A DNA stretch of 6,308 nucleotides, taken from positions 1 to 6,308 of the forward strand of contig CAMIEW010000059.1 in NCBI GenBank assembly GCA_946222055.1, given 5' to 3'. Below are positions 1-6,308 of the stretch, one piece after another; positions within the stretch are counted from its first letter, which is position 1, and each line of letters starts with the position of its first letter. Source of the DNA: an uncultured Porphyromonas sp. GTDB taxonomy: Bacteria > Bacteroidota > Bacteroidia > Bacteroidales > Porphyromonadaceae. The translations under genes were made by a program, and so were the position numbers. The notes beneath the pieces were generated by a model, which saw nothing but the letters and a program-made list of their open reading frames with translations, was not told the origin of the DNA and ran no database searches.

Positions 1-1
1 G

Positions 2-736
2 ATCTACACCTTTGGCCCGACGTTCCGAGCTGAGGACTCGAATACCCCTCGCCACCTGGCAGAGTTTTGGATGATTGAGCCGGAGATGGCCTTCTACGAC
101 AATACCGACAATATGGACCTGGCTGAGGACTTCGTCAAGTACCTCATCCACTGGGCTCTGACGGAGTGCGCAGACGATGTGCAGTTCCTCAACGACACTT
201 ACGATGACACCCTCATCGAGCGGCTTCAGTTTGTGGACAATCAGCGCTTTGCCCGCATCACCTACACCGAGGGAGTGGAGGTGCTGGAGCAGGCGATCAA
301 GGATGGGGTCAAGTTTGAGTTCCCCGTCTACTGGGGCTGTGACTTGGCGGCCGAGCATGAGCGCTATCTCGTAGAGAAGCACTACAAGAAGCCTGTGATG
401 GTCACCGACTACCCGAAGGAGATCAAGGCCTTCTATATGAAGCAAAATGAGGATGGCAAGACCGTACGTGGTATGGATGTGCTCTTCCCTCGCATCGGCG
501 AGATCATGGGTGGATCCGAGCGTGAGGCAGACCTCGCTAAGCTGACCAAGCGCTGTGAGGAGGTCGGGATCCCTCTGGAGGCGATGAATTGGTACCTCGA
601 TACGCGCCGCTTCGGAGCCTGCCCCCACAGTGGCTTTGGGCTGGGCTTTGAGCGTCTGGTGCTCTTCGTCACGGGGATGTCCAATATCAGGGACGTCATC
701 CCCTTCCCCCGCACACCTAAGAATGCGAACTTCTAA
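2..736 (+). CDS. asnS: Asparaginyl-tRNA synthetase, C-terminal part (5' truncated)
   Basis: This class IIb aminoacyl-tRNA synthetase activates asparagine with ATP and loads it onto tRNA-Asn in the cytoplasm. The reading frame is open from base 2, and the visible 244 residues form the catalytic core; a full bacterial AsnRS has roughly 465 residues, so about half is missing upstream of the window. The fragment opens in class II motif 2 (FGPTFRAE at fragment residues 4-11, then [13 protein letters not shown]), whose arginine contacts [13 protein letters not shown] lies near residues 166-175. Motif 3 is GFGLGFERL at 211-219, with the invariant arginine at 218. The C-terminal [10 protein letters not shown] ending is typical of AsnRS; the related AspRS has different flanking residues. 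The ATG at 71 is an internal methionine inside motif 2, not the start. The gene ends 13 bp before a strong terminator hairpin and converges on the hydrolase gene. Confidence 0.97.
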   Translation: MYTFGPTFRAEDSNTPRHLAEFWMIEPEMAFYDNTDNMDLAEDFVKYLIHWALTECADDVQFLNDTYDDTLIERLQFVDNQRFARITYTEGVEVLEQAIKDGVKFEFPVYWGCDLAAEHERYLVEKHYKKPVMVTDYPKEIKAFYMKQNEDGKTVRGMDVLFPRIGEIMGGSEREADLAKLTKRCEEVGIPLEAMNWYLDTRRFGACPHSGFGLGFERLVLFVTGMSNIRDVIPFPRTPKNANF

Positions 737-748
737 TCACTGATAAGT

Positions 749-784
749 AAAAACCTCCGAACCATACGGCTCGGAGGTTTTTTT
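749..784. terminator. Rho-independent terminator, probably bidirectional
   Basis: A perfect 12-bp stem pairs AAAAACCTCCGA (749-760) with TCGGAGGTTTTT (771-782) around a 10-nt loop. A run of seven T (778-784) follows on the + strand, and five A at 749-753 give a U-tract for transcripts read from the - strand. It begins 13 bp after the asnS stop and lies 18 bp beyond the hydrolase stop, so it can serve both convergent genes. Confidence 0.93.
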
Positions 785-801
785 ATGCTCAGAAGGGGGG
801 C

Positions 802-2556
802 TCAGAGTGTCTCTATGATCTCTCGAGCCTCATTGATGATCCGGTCGGAGGTACAGGATGGGCTGAGCTTACTCTCATCGAAGAGCGAGAGTGCCTCATC
901 GATCTTGGCGAGTGCCTGCCGGTCGCCTGCATACTGACTCCTCAGGGCTTTGATCTTGTCAAAAGCCTGGATCCCCCTCCTCAGCCGCTCGAAGCGGATC
1001 GAGGAGCGTACACCGGGGTAGACTAAGTAGGTGTCACCGGCAGCCCAGTTGCTGTATCGGCTGTCGAGAAGGGGCTGCTCCACCCAGCTATTGTACGCCC
1101 AGCGGAGGTAGCCGTCCAGTCCCTCGCGTGCGGCATACCATCCATACCACTCTCCGTCAGCAGCGGCGCTGAAGGTAAAAGTATTGGGTCGTGGCTCGGC
1201 ACAGCAGGTATAGAATGTGGTGATCTTCCCCTCGCTGCGCCGCTTCGCCTTGAGCTCCTCCGAGTACTTGGCAGCCAGCCCCACGCAGTAGTAATCGAGG
1301 TGGTCCGACAGCTCCTCATGCAGCGCCCCGGTCATGTGTACTTTCAGATCCGGGTCCGCCTCTTGGATCAGACGGAAGCACTCCTCCATCACCTCGGGAG
1401 ACCGCTCATCCATAGCTATGTAGGTTCGGTCGATCCACCCCTTTGCCCGCAGGTGCTGCGCAAAGGAGCGAAGCATGGCAGACCAGAGCTCCGTGTAGGG
1501 CTCACTTCCCGGCTCAGCCTTGAGGAACTTGTACTCGCCACTCACTTCATCAAAGTAGCGGAAAGAGAGCTCCCATGGGACCATAGAGAAGCAAGTGATC
1601 GCCTTGTCGATCCCGAGATCCATCATGAAGCTAACCCACTCGTCGAAGTGGGTGTAGTCAAAGTGCCACTTGCCATCCCTCCCGAGCTTCCAGTCGATCA
1701 TGGAGTCAAAGGGGTCGTGTGTCTGACCATTCCAGGGCTTGTATATGATCGAGGCGGTGATCGCCTTGCCCCCTGCGTCTCGGTACATCTCCATATAGGG
1801 ACGCATGATGCTGAAGTGCTCCTCAGACCAAGGAGTCACCCCGTAGTACCTCGCTATGGCGTAGGGATTTTGCCACAGGTCAAGGAAGAAGTCGCTCTTC
1901 TCGGGCAGTGCTCTCTCGTCCACCACCACCGATAGGGGCAGGGTCGCCAGTGTCTGATCACCATTGCGTACTGTGACTGTTGTCCTGTAGCTCCCGGCTC
2001 TCGCATCCCTCGGGATGTCTATTGAGAACCATATAGGACGCGTCGAGCAGGGCGTGAGCTCCAGTGAGCGAGCTAAGTGGTCGATCCCGTCAGCTACTAG
2101 GGTGGAGTCAAAAAGGGAATTGTCCGGTCGCTCACCACATCCTCCGAGGCCGTCCTTATTGAGCTCATCCGTCAGCACATAGCGGACAATGCCGGTACCC
2201 GACTTGCCCTGAGGTGAGGGGATGAGTGCACCGTCGCTGCTCCTCAGGTCGGAGATCTCATAGGTGAGTGCGGTGAGAGGGGTGGCGCTACTCACAACTG
2301 CTTGGGCGTAGACGCGCTCGCCTCGCCACCCGCTCAGCCGAAGCTCTTTACTCGTCAGCCCCTCGGCCGGTCGCTCCTTAGGGTATCGGACGTCAATGCT
2401 TCCCCAGCCGACGACCGGAGCAGTCAGTGACTGCCAGAGGGTTTGGTCAGTCAGGGTCGGATTGGGCAGCTCCTGATAGCTCTCCACGGGATACTGACCA
2501 TATGCGGTCGTTAGGGACAGCAGTCCTGCCAGGAGAGCGGTTATTCTCTTTCTCAT
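802..2556 (-). CDS. Secreted glycoside hydrolase, GH123/DUF4091 type (probable beta-N-acetylgalactosaminidase)
   Basis: The predicted product has 584 residues. I start it at the ATG at 2556 because the following MRKR plus the hydrophobic stretch ITALLAGLLSLTTA form a signal peptide, with likely cleavage near AYG-Q (residues 18-21). The frame stays open to a TTG at 2595, but that would add 13 polar residues before the signal peptide. No lipobox cysteine and no type IX secretion C-terminal domain are seen, so the mature protein is probably periplasmic. An N-terminal beta-rich region (about 45-215) precedes a probable TIM-barrel region (about 220-500). The sequence YIAMDER contains an adjacent Asp-Glu pair (383-384), which matches the catalytic pair of GH123 enzymes: Asp orients the substrate acetamido group and Glu is acid/base. 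FYTCCAEPRPNTF (448-460), RWAYNSW (485-491) and SIRFERLRRGIQ (519-530) are typical of the C-terminal part of this family. Known GH123 enzymes release beta-linked GalNAc, but DUF4091 proteins are diverse, so the exact substrate is inferred. The gene is monocistronic here and divergent from lepA. Confidence 0.8.
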   Translation of the reverse strand: MRKRITALLAGLLSLTTAYGQYPVESYQELPNPTLTDQTLWQSLTAPVVGWGSIDVRYPKERPAEGLTSKELRLSGWRGERVYAQAVVSSATPLTALTYEISDLRSSDGALIPSPQGKSGTGIVRYVLTDELNKDGLGGCGERPDNSLFDSTLVADGIDHLARSLELTPCSTRPIWFSIDIPRDARAGSYRTTVTVRNGDQTLATLPLSVVVDERALPEKSDFFLDLWQNPYAIARYYGVTPWSEEHFSIMRPYMEMYRDAGGKAITASIIYKPWNGQTHDPFDSMIDWKLGRDGKWHFDYTHFDEWVSFMMDLGIDKAITCFSMVPWELSFRYFDEVSGEYKFLKAEPGSEPYTELWSAMLRSFAQHLRAKGWIDRTYIAMDERSPEVMEECFRLIQEADPDLKVHMTGALHEELSDHLDYYCVGLAAKYSEELKAKRRSEGKITTFYTCCAEPRPNTFTFSAAADGEWYGWYAAREGLDGYLRWAYNSWVEQPLLDSRYSNWAAGDTYLVYPGVRSSIRFERLRRGIQAFDKIKALRSQYAGDRQALAKIDEALSLFDESKLSPSCTSDRIINEAREIIETL

Positions 2557-2592
2557 CGTTACTTGGTTTGTGGATTGGTTTTTACTCAGAGA

Positions 2593-2600
2593 CAAAGTTC
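2593..2600 (-). promoter_or_regulatory. Possible -7 element for the hydrolase gene
   Basis: Read on the - strand this is GAACTTTG, matching the Bacteroidota -7 consensus TAnnTTTG at all fixed positions except the first T. It lies 36 bp upstream of the chosen ATG, giving an expected leader of about 30 nt. No TTTG-like -33 element is seen at the usual spacing, so the call is weak. The TTG at 2595 lies inside this element, which argues against the longer start. Confidence 0.3.
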
Positions 2601-2677
2601 GCTAAATTGTTTCTAATGGGTACGCCACTCTCCGCACACAGAACAAGAGGATTCGAATCACATATTGGTGACCTCAG

Positions 2678-2765
2678 ACTAATGTCGGTATTAGGTAAAA
2701 CTATTACCGATAATAGTGAACACTAATACCGGTAATAGACAAGACTAATATCGGTAATAGAAGGG
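2678..2765. repeat. Four tandem 22-bp repeats with palindromic cores (operator-like array)
   Basis: The units begin at 2678, 2700, 2722 and 2744, exactly 22 bp apart. Each has one A, a conserved 16-bp core and a five-base tail that varies (GTAAA, TGAAC, ACAAG, AAGGG). The cores are CTAATGTCGGTATTAG, CTATTACCGATAATAG, CTAATACCGGTAATAG and CTAATATCGGTAATAG. They are imperfect palindromes (6, 7, 7 and 6 of 8 pairs match) of an ideal CTATTACCGGTAATAG. Conserved dyads with diverged linkers and spacing near two helical turns suggest dimeric regulator sites on one face of the DNA. An even palindrome with a central CG is typical of LacI-family operators, and TTACCGGTAA is also the core of the E. coli GntR operator. 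The array ends about 85 bp before the lepA -33 region and about 77 bp before the possible hydrolase -7 element, so the target is ambiguous. Iterons or a remnant of a repeat-built mobile element are alternatives. Confidence 0.85.
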
Positions 2766-2780
2766 ACGGATAGCATTTTA

Positions 2781-2876
2781 ATGAAAACCAAACTCTTGAG
2801 TGACGATTTGTTTGTCGCCTTACTCTCCTCAATTGCCCTGTCTCAGTCGATCTGCGGCCAGTCGGAAATTAGGTAA
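2781..2876 (+). CDS. Possible 31-residue small protein or signal-peptide remnant
   Basis: An ATG at 2781 opens 31 codons ending in TAA at 2874-2876, with the stop inside the lepA -7 box. The predicted product starts MKTKLLSDD, continues with a hydrophobic stretch LFVALLSSIAL and ends SQSICGQSEIR. The basic start, hydrophobic middle and a cysteine followed by glycine resemble a lipoprotein signal peptide, but the two acidic residues break the pattern and QSIC is a poor lipobox. No Shine-Dalgarno sequence or convincing promoter is seen. The ORF starts 15 bp after the repeat array. It may be a real small membrane protein, the decayed 5' end of a lost lipoprotein gene, or chance. Confidence 0.2.
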   Translation: MKTKLLSDDLFVALLSSIALSQSICGQSEIR

Positions 2877-2881
2877 CTTTG
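2851..2881 (+). promoter_or_regulatory. Bacteroidota-type promoter for lepA(-dnaB)
   Basis: TAACTTTG at 2874-2881 matches the -7 consensus TAnnTTTG fully. TCTG at 2851-2854 is a three-of-four match to the -33 TTTG element, with a 19-bp spacer that fits the family. Transcription would start near 2888, giving a leader of roughly 20 nt before the lepA ATG. This is the housekeeping sigma factor type of promoter in this phylum. Confidence 0.65.
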
Positions 2882-2906
2882 TAGCTGATATACATTAGAC
2901 CCTTAC

Positions 2907-4697
2907 ATGAAACATATACGAAACTTCTGCATCATTGCTCACATCGATCACGGTAAGAGTACGCTTGCCGACCGTCTGCTGGACTACACCAATACGGTCG
3001 CCAATCGCTCTGAGGACCAAGTGCTGGACAATATGGATCTGGAGCGTGAGCGTGGCATCACGATCAAGAGCCACGCGATACAGATGCGGTATGAGTATCA
3101 GGGCGAGGAGTATATACTCAATCTCATCGACACTCCCGGACACGTCGACTTCTCGTACGAGGTGTCGCGCTCCATCGCTGCCTGTGAGGGGGCGCTCCTA
3201 GTGGTCGATGCCTCGCAGGGGGTGCAGGCGCAGACGATCTCCAATCTCTACATGGCGATCGAGCATGACCTGACGATCATCCCGGTGCTCAATAAGATTG
3301 ACCTCGATAGTGCCAATGTCGACCTCGCGGGTGACGAGGTGATAGATCTCCTGGGCTGTGACCGGGAGGATATCCTGCTCGCCAGTGGTCGCTCCGGAGT
3401 GGGTGTAAAGGAGATACTTGATACCATCGTGGAGAAGGTCCCCGCTCCCGTGGGTGATCCGGAGGCTCCACTTCAGGCGCTCATCTTTGACTCCGTATTC
3501 AATGCCTACCGAGGGATCATTGCCTACTATAAGGTGGTGAATGGATCGGTCCACTCCGGTGAGCGGGTGAAATTTATGCAGACCAATACCGAGTACGATG
3601 CCGATGAGGTGGGTACTCTGGAGCTGGATATGGTCCCTAAAGAGGAGGTGAAGTGTGGAGACGTGGGCTACATCATCTCGGGGATCAAGGACTCAGGTGA
3701 GGTGAAAGTGGGTGACACCATCACCTCTGTGGAAAGACCTGCTCTGGCACCGATCAAGGGCTTTGAGGAGGTGAAGCCGATGGTCTTCGCCGGTGTCTAT
3801 CCCGTTGCGCCGGAGGACTACGAGAACCTCCGTACCTCGCTCGATAAGCTGAGGCTCAACGATGCCTCGCTGACCTTCTCGCCCGAAAGCTCCGCTGCCC
3901 TTGGCTTCGGCTTCCGGTGCGGCTTCCTCGGACTGCTCCATATGGAGATCGTCCAGGAGCGTCTCGACCGTGAGTACAATATGTCCGTCATCACTACGGT
4001 CCCCAACGTCTCCTATATGGTCTACACCCGAAAGGGGGATGTGATGGAGGTGCACAATCCCTCCGGACTCCCTGATGCCGCTGAGATCGACCACATCGAG
4101 GAGCCCTATATCCGCGCATCGATCATCACGACGATGGACTACATTGGTCCGATCATCGAGCTTTGCCTCGCTAAGCGGGGGATCCTCATCAAGCAAAATT
4201 ACCTCTATGGTAATCGGATGGAGCTGCTCTTCGATATGCCGCTTGGGGAGATCGTGATCGATTTCTACGACCGGCTCAAGAGCGTCTCCAGTGGGTATGC
4301 CTCCTTTGACTACCACGTCACCGACCTTCGTACATCAGACCTCGTGCGGGTGGACATTCTCCTCAATGGGGAGCCGGTCGATGCCCTAAGTATGCTGACC
4401 TTCCGCGGCAATGCCCAGACGATGGGACGGAAGTTCTGTGAGAAGCTCAAGACACTGATCCCAAGGCAGCAATTTGACATAGCTGTGCAGGCTGCCATCG
4501 GAGCCAAGGTGGTCGCCCGAGAGACGATCAAGGCGCTGCGCAAGGATGTGACCGCAAAGTGCTACGGTGGTGACGTGAGCCGTAAGCGTAAGCTCCTCGA
4601 GAAGCAGAAGGAGGGAAAGAAGCGGATGAAGCGCATCGGTAAGGTGGAGGTGCCACAGAAGGCCTTCCTTACCGTGCTTAAGCTGGACGAGGACTAA
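2907..4697 (+). CDS. lepA: Elongation factor 4 (ribosomal back-translocase LepA)
   Basis: LepA/EF4 is a translational GTPase that binds the ribosome and affects translocation and subunit biogenesis, notably under stress. The 596-residue length matches the family (599 in E. coli). The GTPase motifs are all present: G1 AHIDHGKST (11-19), G2 threonine at 52 in RERGITIK, G3 DTPGH (75-79) with the catalytic-type histidine at 79, and G4 NKID (129-132). The G5 position reads SGR (160-162) where E. coli has SAK. The later domains include [20 protein letters not shown], typical of the EF-G-like domain shared with LepA. The unique C-terminal domain ends [22 protein letters not shown], the usual LepA tail. 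The ATG has no Shine-Dalgarno sequence, as is common in this phylum, and lies 25 bp after a good -7 box. No terminator separates it from dnaB. Confidence 0.98.
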   Translation: MKHIRNFCIIAHIDHGKSTLADRLLDYTNTVANRSEDQVLDNMDLERERGITIKSHAIQMRYEYQGEEYILNLIDTPGHVDFSYEVSRSIAACEGALLVVDASQGVQAQTISNLYMAIEHDLTIIPVLNKIDLDSANVDLAGDEVIDLLGCDREDILLASGRSGVGVKEILDTIVEKVPAPVGDPEAPLQALIFDSVFNAYRGIIAYYKVVNGSVHSGERVKFMQTNTEYDADEVGTLELDMVPKEEVKCGDVGYIISGIKDSGEVKVGDTITSVERPALAPIKGFEEVKPMVFAGVYPVAPEDYENLRTSLDKLRLNDASLTFSPESSAALGFGFRCGFLGLLHMEIVQERLDREYNMSVITTVPNVSYMVYTRKGDVMEVHNPSGLPDAAEIDHIEEPYIRASIITTMDYIGPIIELCLAKRGILIKQNYLYGNRMELLFDMPLGEIVIDFYDRLKSVSSGYASFDYHVTDLRTSDLVRVDILLNGEPVDALSMLTFRGNAQTMGRKFCEKLKTLIPRQQFDIAVQAAIGAKVVARETIKALRKDVTAKCYGGDVSRKRKLLEKQKEGKKRMKRIGKVEVPQKAFLTVLKLDED

Positions 4698-4704
4698 GAG
4701 AAAC

Positions 4705-4709
4705 GGGAG
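4705..4709 (+). promoter_or_regulatory. Possible ribosome binding site of dnaB
   Basis: GGGAG lies 8 bp before the dnaB ATG, followed by the AT-rich stretch ATATAATT. It fits the usual Shine-Dalgarno spacing, although Bacteroidota depend little on such sequences. It supports the ATG at 4718 as the true start, as does its position just after the lepA stop. Confidence 0.4.
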
Positions 4710-4717
4710 ATATAATT

Positions 4718-6280
4718 ATGTCTGATCAGGATACAACAGCCACTCCGTCGGCACCGGTCCCGCCCCAAGGGGAGACGACAACGCAGGACTCGACCTTTGT
4801 GAGAGAGGGACTCTCGCGAGTCCTCGCCAGTCGTGTGCCGCCGCACAACCTTGAGCTGGAGCGCACCGTGCTTGGTGCACTGATCCTTGAGCGGTCGGCT
4901 TTTGCCCAGATCGATGAGGTCTTGGTGAAGGACTGCTTCTACGACCCCAAGAATGCGATGATCTTCGAGGCCATCCAACAGCTGACGCTGGAGGACAGCC
5001 CGGTGGACACGCAGACAGTGGTGGAGAAGCTGAAGCTCAATGGCACACTTCGCTCCGTCGGAGGCATGGGCTATATCGCTACGCTCGCTTCGATCGTCAA
5101 TAGCACCGCCGATCTGCCTTATCATGCGCGCATCCTCTACGATAAGATGGTGCAGCGCAACCTTATCTCCTTCGGTAACCGGGTGATCCAAAACTCCTTC
5201 GATGAGGAGATCGGGGTAGGGGATCTCCTGCAGGACTCGGAGCAGGAGCTCTTCAATATTGCTCAGGGGATCAATAGCAACGAGATGAAGACCATCAAGG
5301 AGCTGTTGCCCAATACCCTGCAGGAGATCCGCAATGCTGCCGAGAGGAAGGACGGTATGAGTGGCGTCAATACCGGTTTCCGCGATCTGGATGAGATCAC
5401 CTTTGGCTGGCAGCCGACGGACCTGGTGATCCTTGCCGCTCGTCCGGCGATGGGTAAGACCGCATTTGCCCTCTCTATGGCGCTCAATATGGCGATGGAT
5501 TACAAGGTGCCGGTCGCCTTCTTCTCCCTCGAGATGGGAGAGGATCAGCTGACGAAGCGTCTTATCTCGATGCATACCTCTATCCCCAATGAGGACATCA
5601 AGAGAGGAACTCTGACGGATGAGCAGATGCATACGCTCTTCTACGGACTGGGACCGATGGAGGAGGCGCCCATCATCATAGACGATACGGCGAGCATCTC
5701 GATCTTTGACCTGCGGTCCCGAGTCCGCCGGCTGGTGCGGAAGTATGGCGTGCGGGTGATCTTCATCGACTACCTGCAACTGATGACAGCTAGTGGGCTG
5801 AAGAATAATGCCAATCGTGAGCAGGAGGTGAGCACTATCTCTCGCTCGCTGAAGCAGCTCGCCAAGGAGCTCGGCATCACTGTCATTGCTCTCTCGCAGC
5901 TCAATCGTGAGCTGGAGAAGCGGAATAAGGAGGGTCGTCGCCCTCAGCTCTCAGACCTGCGTGAGTCGGGTGCGATCGAGCAGGATGCCGATATGGTCAT
6001 CTTCATCCACCGACCTGAGTACTACGGCATACTTACGGATGAGAACAATCGCGATATGAGAGGTCTGGCGCAAATCATCATCGCCAAGCACCGTAACGGT
6101 CGGGTGGGGGATGTCTACCTTCGCTTCGAGGGTGATCTCATCCGCTTCTCCTCCGCACTGGATAGCAATATCAATGACGACTACCAGTCTACCTTCTCCT
6201 CAAGTATAAACGGTCCGTCTGTCGACGACCCGCTCTCTGGAGGAGGTTTCTCTGACGATCAGGGAGGGTTTACGATGTAA
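4718..6280 (+). CDS. dnaB: Replicative DNA helicase DnaB
   Basis: DnaB is the hexameric 5'-3' helicase that opens the replication fork and recruits primase. The product has 520 residues, against 471 in E. coli; the extra length is a polar, disordered-looking N-terminus (about 1-38) and a Ser/Gly/Asp-rich tail (about 482-520). The N-terminal primase-interaction domain runs from PPHNLELERTVLGALI (41-56) to about 150. The RecA-like motor has Walker A ARPAMGKT (241-248), the catalytic glutamate at 272 in FFSLEMGEDQL, Walker B with aspartate 351 in VIFIDYLQLM, the sensor glutamine at 394 in ALSQLNRELEKR, and the arginine-finger region IAKHRNGRVGD (455-465, probable finger R459). No intein interrupts these motifs, although dnaB is a common intein site. 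It starts 20 bp after lepA and is probably cotranscribed with it. TAA is followed directly by an in-frame TGA. Confidence 0.98.
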   Translation: MSDQDTTATPSAPVPPQGETTTQDSTFVREGLSRVLASRVPPHNLELERTVLGALILERSAFAQIDEVLVKDCFYDPKNAMIFEAIQQLTLEDSPVDTQTVVEKLKLNGTLRSVGGMGYIATLASIVNSTADLPYHARILYDKMVQRNLISFGNRVIQNSFDEEIGVGDLLQDSEQELFNIAQGINSNEMKTIKELLPNTLQEIRNAAERKDGMSGVNTGFRDLDEITFGWQPTDLVILAARPAMGKTAFALSMALNMAMDYKVPVAFFSLEMGEDQLTKRLISMHTSIPNEDIKRGTLTDEQMHTLFYGLGPMEEAPIIIDDTASISIFDLRSRVRRLVRKYGVRVIFIDYLQLMTASGLKNNANREQEVSTISRSLKQLAKELGITVIALSQLNRELEKRNKEGRRPQLSDLRESGAIEQDADMVIFIHRPEYYGILTDENNRDMRGLAQIIIAKHRNGRVGDVYLRFEGDLIRFSSALDSNINDDYQSTFSSSINGPSVDDPLSGGGFSDDQGGFTM

Positions 6281-6292
6281 TGACTGATTGGA

Positions 6293-6308
6293 ATGGATAA
6301 TAATACTA
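6293..6308 (+). CDS. Possible start of a downstream gene (truncated by window end)
   Basis: An ATG at 6293, 12 bp after the dnaB stop, opens a frame (MDNNT) that runs out of the window. The short gap would suit an operon with dnaB, and no terminator is seen between them. Only five codons are visible, so this may be chance. Confidence 0.2.

Larger units (their letters stand above)
2557..2906. other. Divergent intergenic region between hydrolase gene and lepA
   Basis: This 350-bp stretch is visibly richer in A and T than its neighbours. From the hydrolase side it holds a weak -7 element (2593-2600), a segment of about 77 bp without recognised features apart from a 10-bp palindrome GATTCGAATC at 2650-2659, the four-unit repeat array (2678-2765), a doubtful 31-codon ORF (2781-2876) and the lepA promoter (2851-2881). 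No RNA gene, riboswitch or mobile element was recognised. Confidence 0.85.

Noticed and set aside
1300..1935. 211-codon open frame on the + strand within the hydrolase gene
   Set aside because: It is antisense to the hydrolase, which has a signal peptide and family motifs. Composition again suggests a shadow frame.
2641..2673. tRNA-like T-arm sequence around GATTCGAATC (possible tRNA remnant or attachment site)
   Set aside because: The loop sequence fits, but the flanking bases do not pair as a T stem on either strand, and no anticodon arm, acceptor stem or flanking direct repeat is visible.
2427..2726. 99-codon + strand frame running from the hydrolase 5' end into the repeat array
   Set aside because: It overlaps the signal-peptide region antisense and reads through the repeats; no promoter or family resemblance supports it.
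2678..2765. CRISPR array
   Set aside because: The units are contiguous, with linkers of only five to six bases, so there are no spacers of usable length, and no cas genes are nearby.
2678..2765. Replication origin with iterons next to dnaB
   Set aside because: Unit length would fit iterons, but no DnaA-box cluster, initiator gene or AT-rich unwinding block is seen, and dnaB is separated from the array by lepA. Kept only as an alternative.
3693..4316. 207-codon open frame on the - strand within lepA
   Set aside because: It lies opposite conserved LepA sequence and shows no recognisable motif.
4694..5779. 361-codon open frame on the - strand opposite the end of lepA and the first two thirds of dnaB
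   Set aside because: It lies antisense to clear, motif-complete DnaB and has a His/Arg/Asp/Leu-rich composition typical of the reverse complement of a GC-rich coding frame. No domain is recognisable.

Overview
The window comes from the chromosome of a Bacteroidota bacterium. It is most like a Porphyromonas-type member of the Bacteroidales with moderately high GC. This rests on gene content (AsnRS, a secreted GH123-like enzyme, LepA and DnaB of Bacteroidota character), a match to the Bacteroidota -7 promoter box (TAnnTTTG) in front of lepA, and weak use of Shine-Dalgarno sequences. Genus is an inference from general impression; no database search was possible.

Layout. Positions 2-736 (+) hold the C-terminal half of asparaginyl-tRNA synthetase, cut by the window edge. 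It converges on a secreted glycoside hydrolase of the GH123/DUF4091 type at 802-2556 (-), and a strong hairpin at 749-784 that can terminate transcription from both sides lies between them. Next is a 350-bp, relatively AT-rich divergent intergenic region (2557-2906). It contains four tandem 22-bp repeats, each built on a 16-bp imperfect palindrome (2678-2765), a possible 31-codon ORF (2781-2876), and a good promoter match just before lepA. lepA (EF4, 2907-4697) and dnaB (replicative helicase, 4718-6280) follow on the + strand, 20 bp apart with no terminator between them, so they probably share a transcript. A possible next start codon (6293) begins just before the window ends.

How it fits together. 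asnS, lepA and dnaB are housekeeping genes for translation and replication. The hydrolase is the accessory element, a predicted periplasmic enzyme that probably removes N-acetylgalactosamine-type residues from host or dietary glycans. The most unusual feature is the operator-like repeat array between the hydrolase and lepA. Its palindrome core resembles LacI-family operators and would suit cooperative binding of a sugar-responsive regulator, but neither the regulator nor the target gene is visible here. I did not find a clear new multi-gene system; the array and the small ORF beside it are the parts most worth following up.
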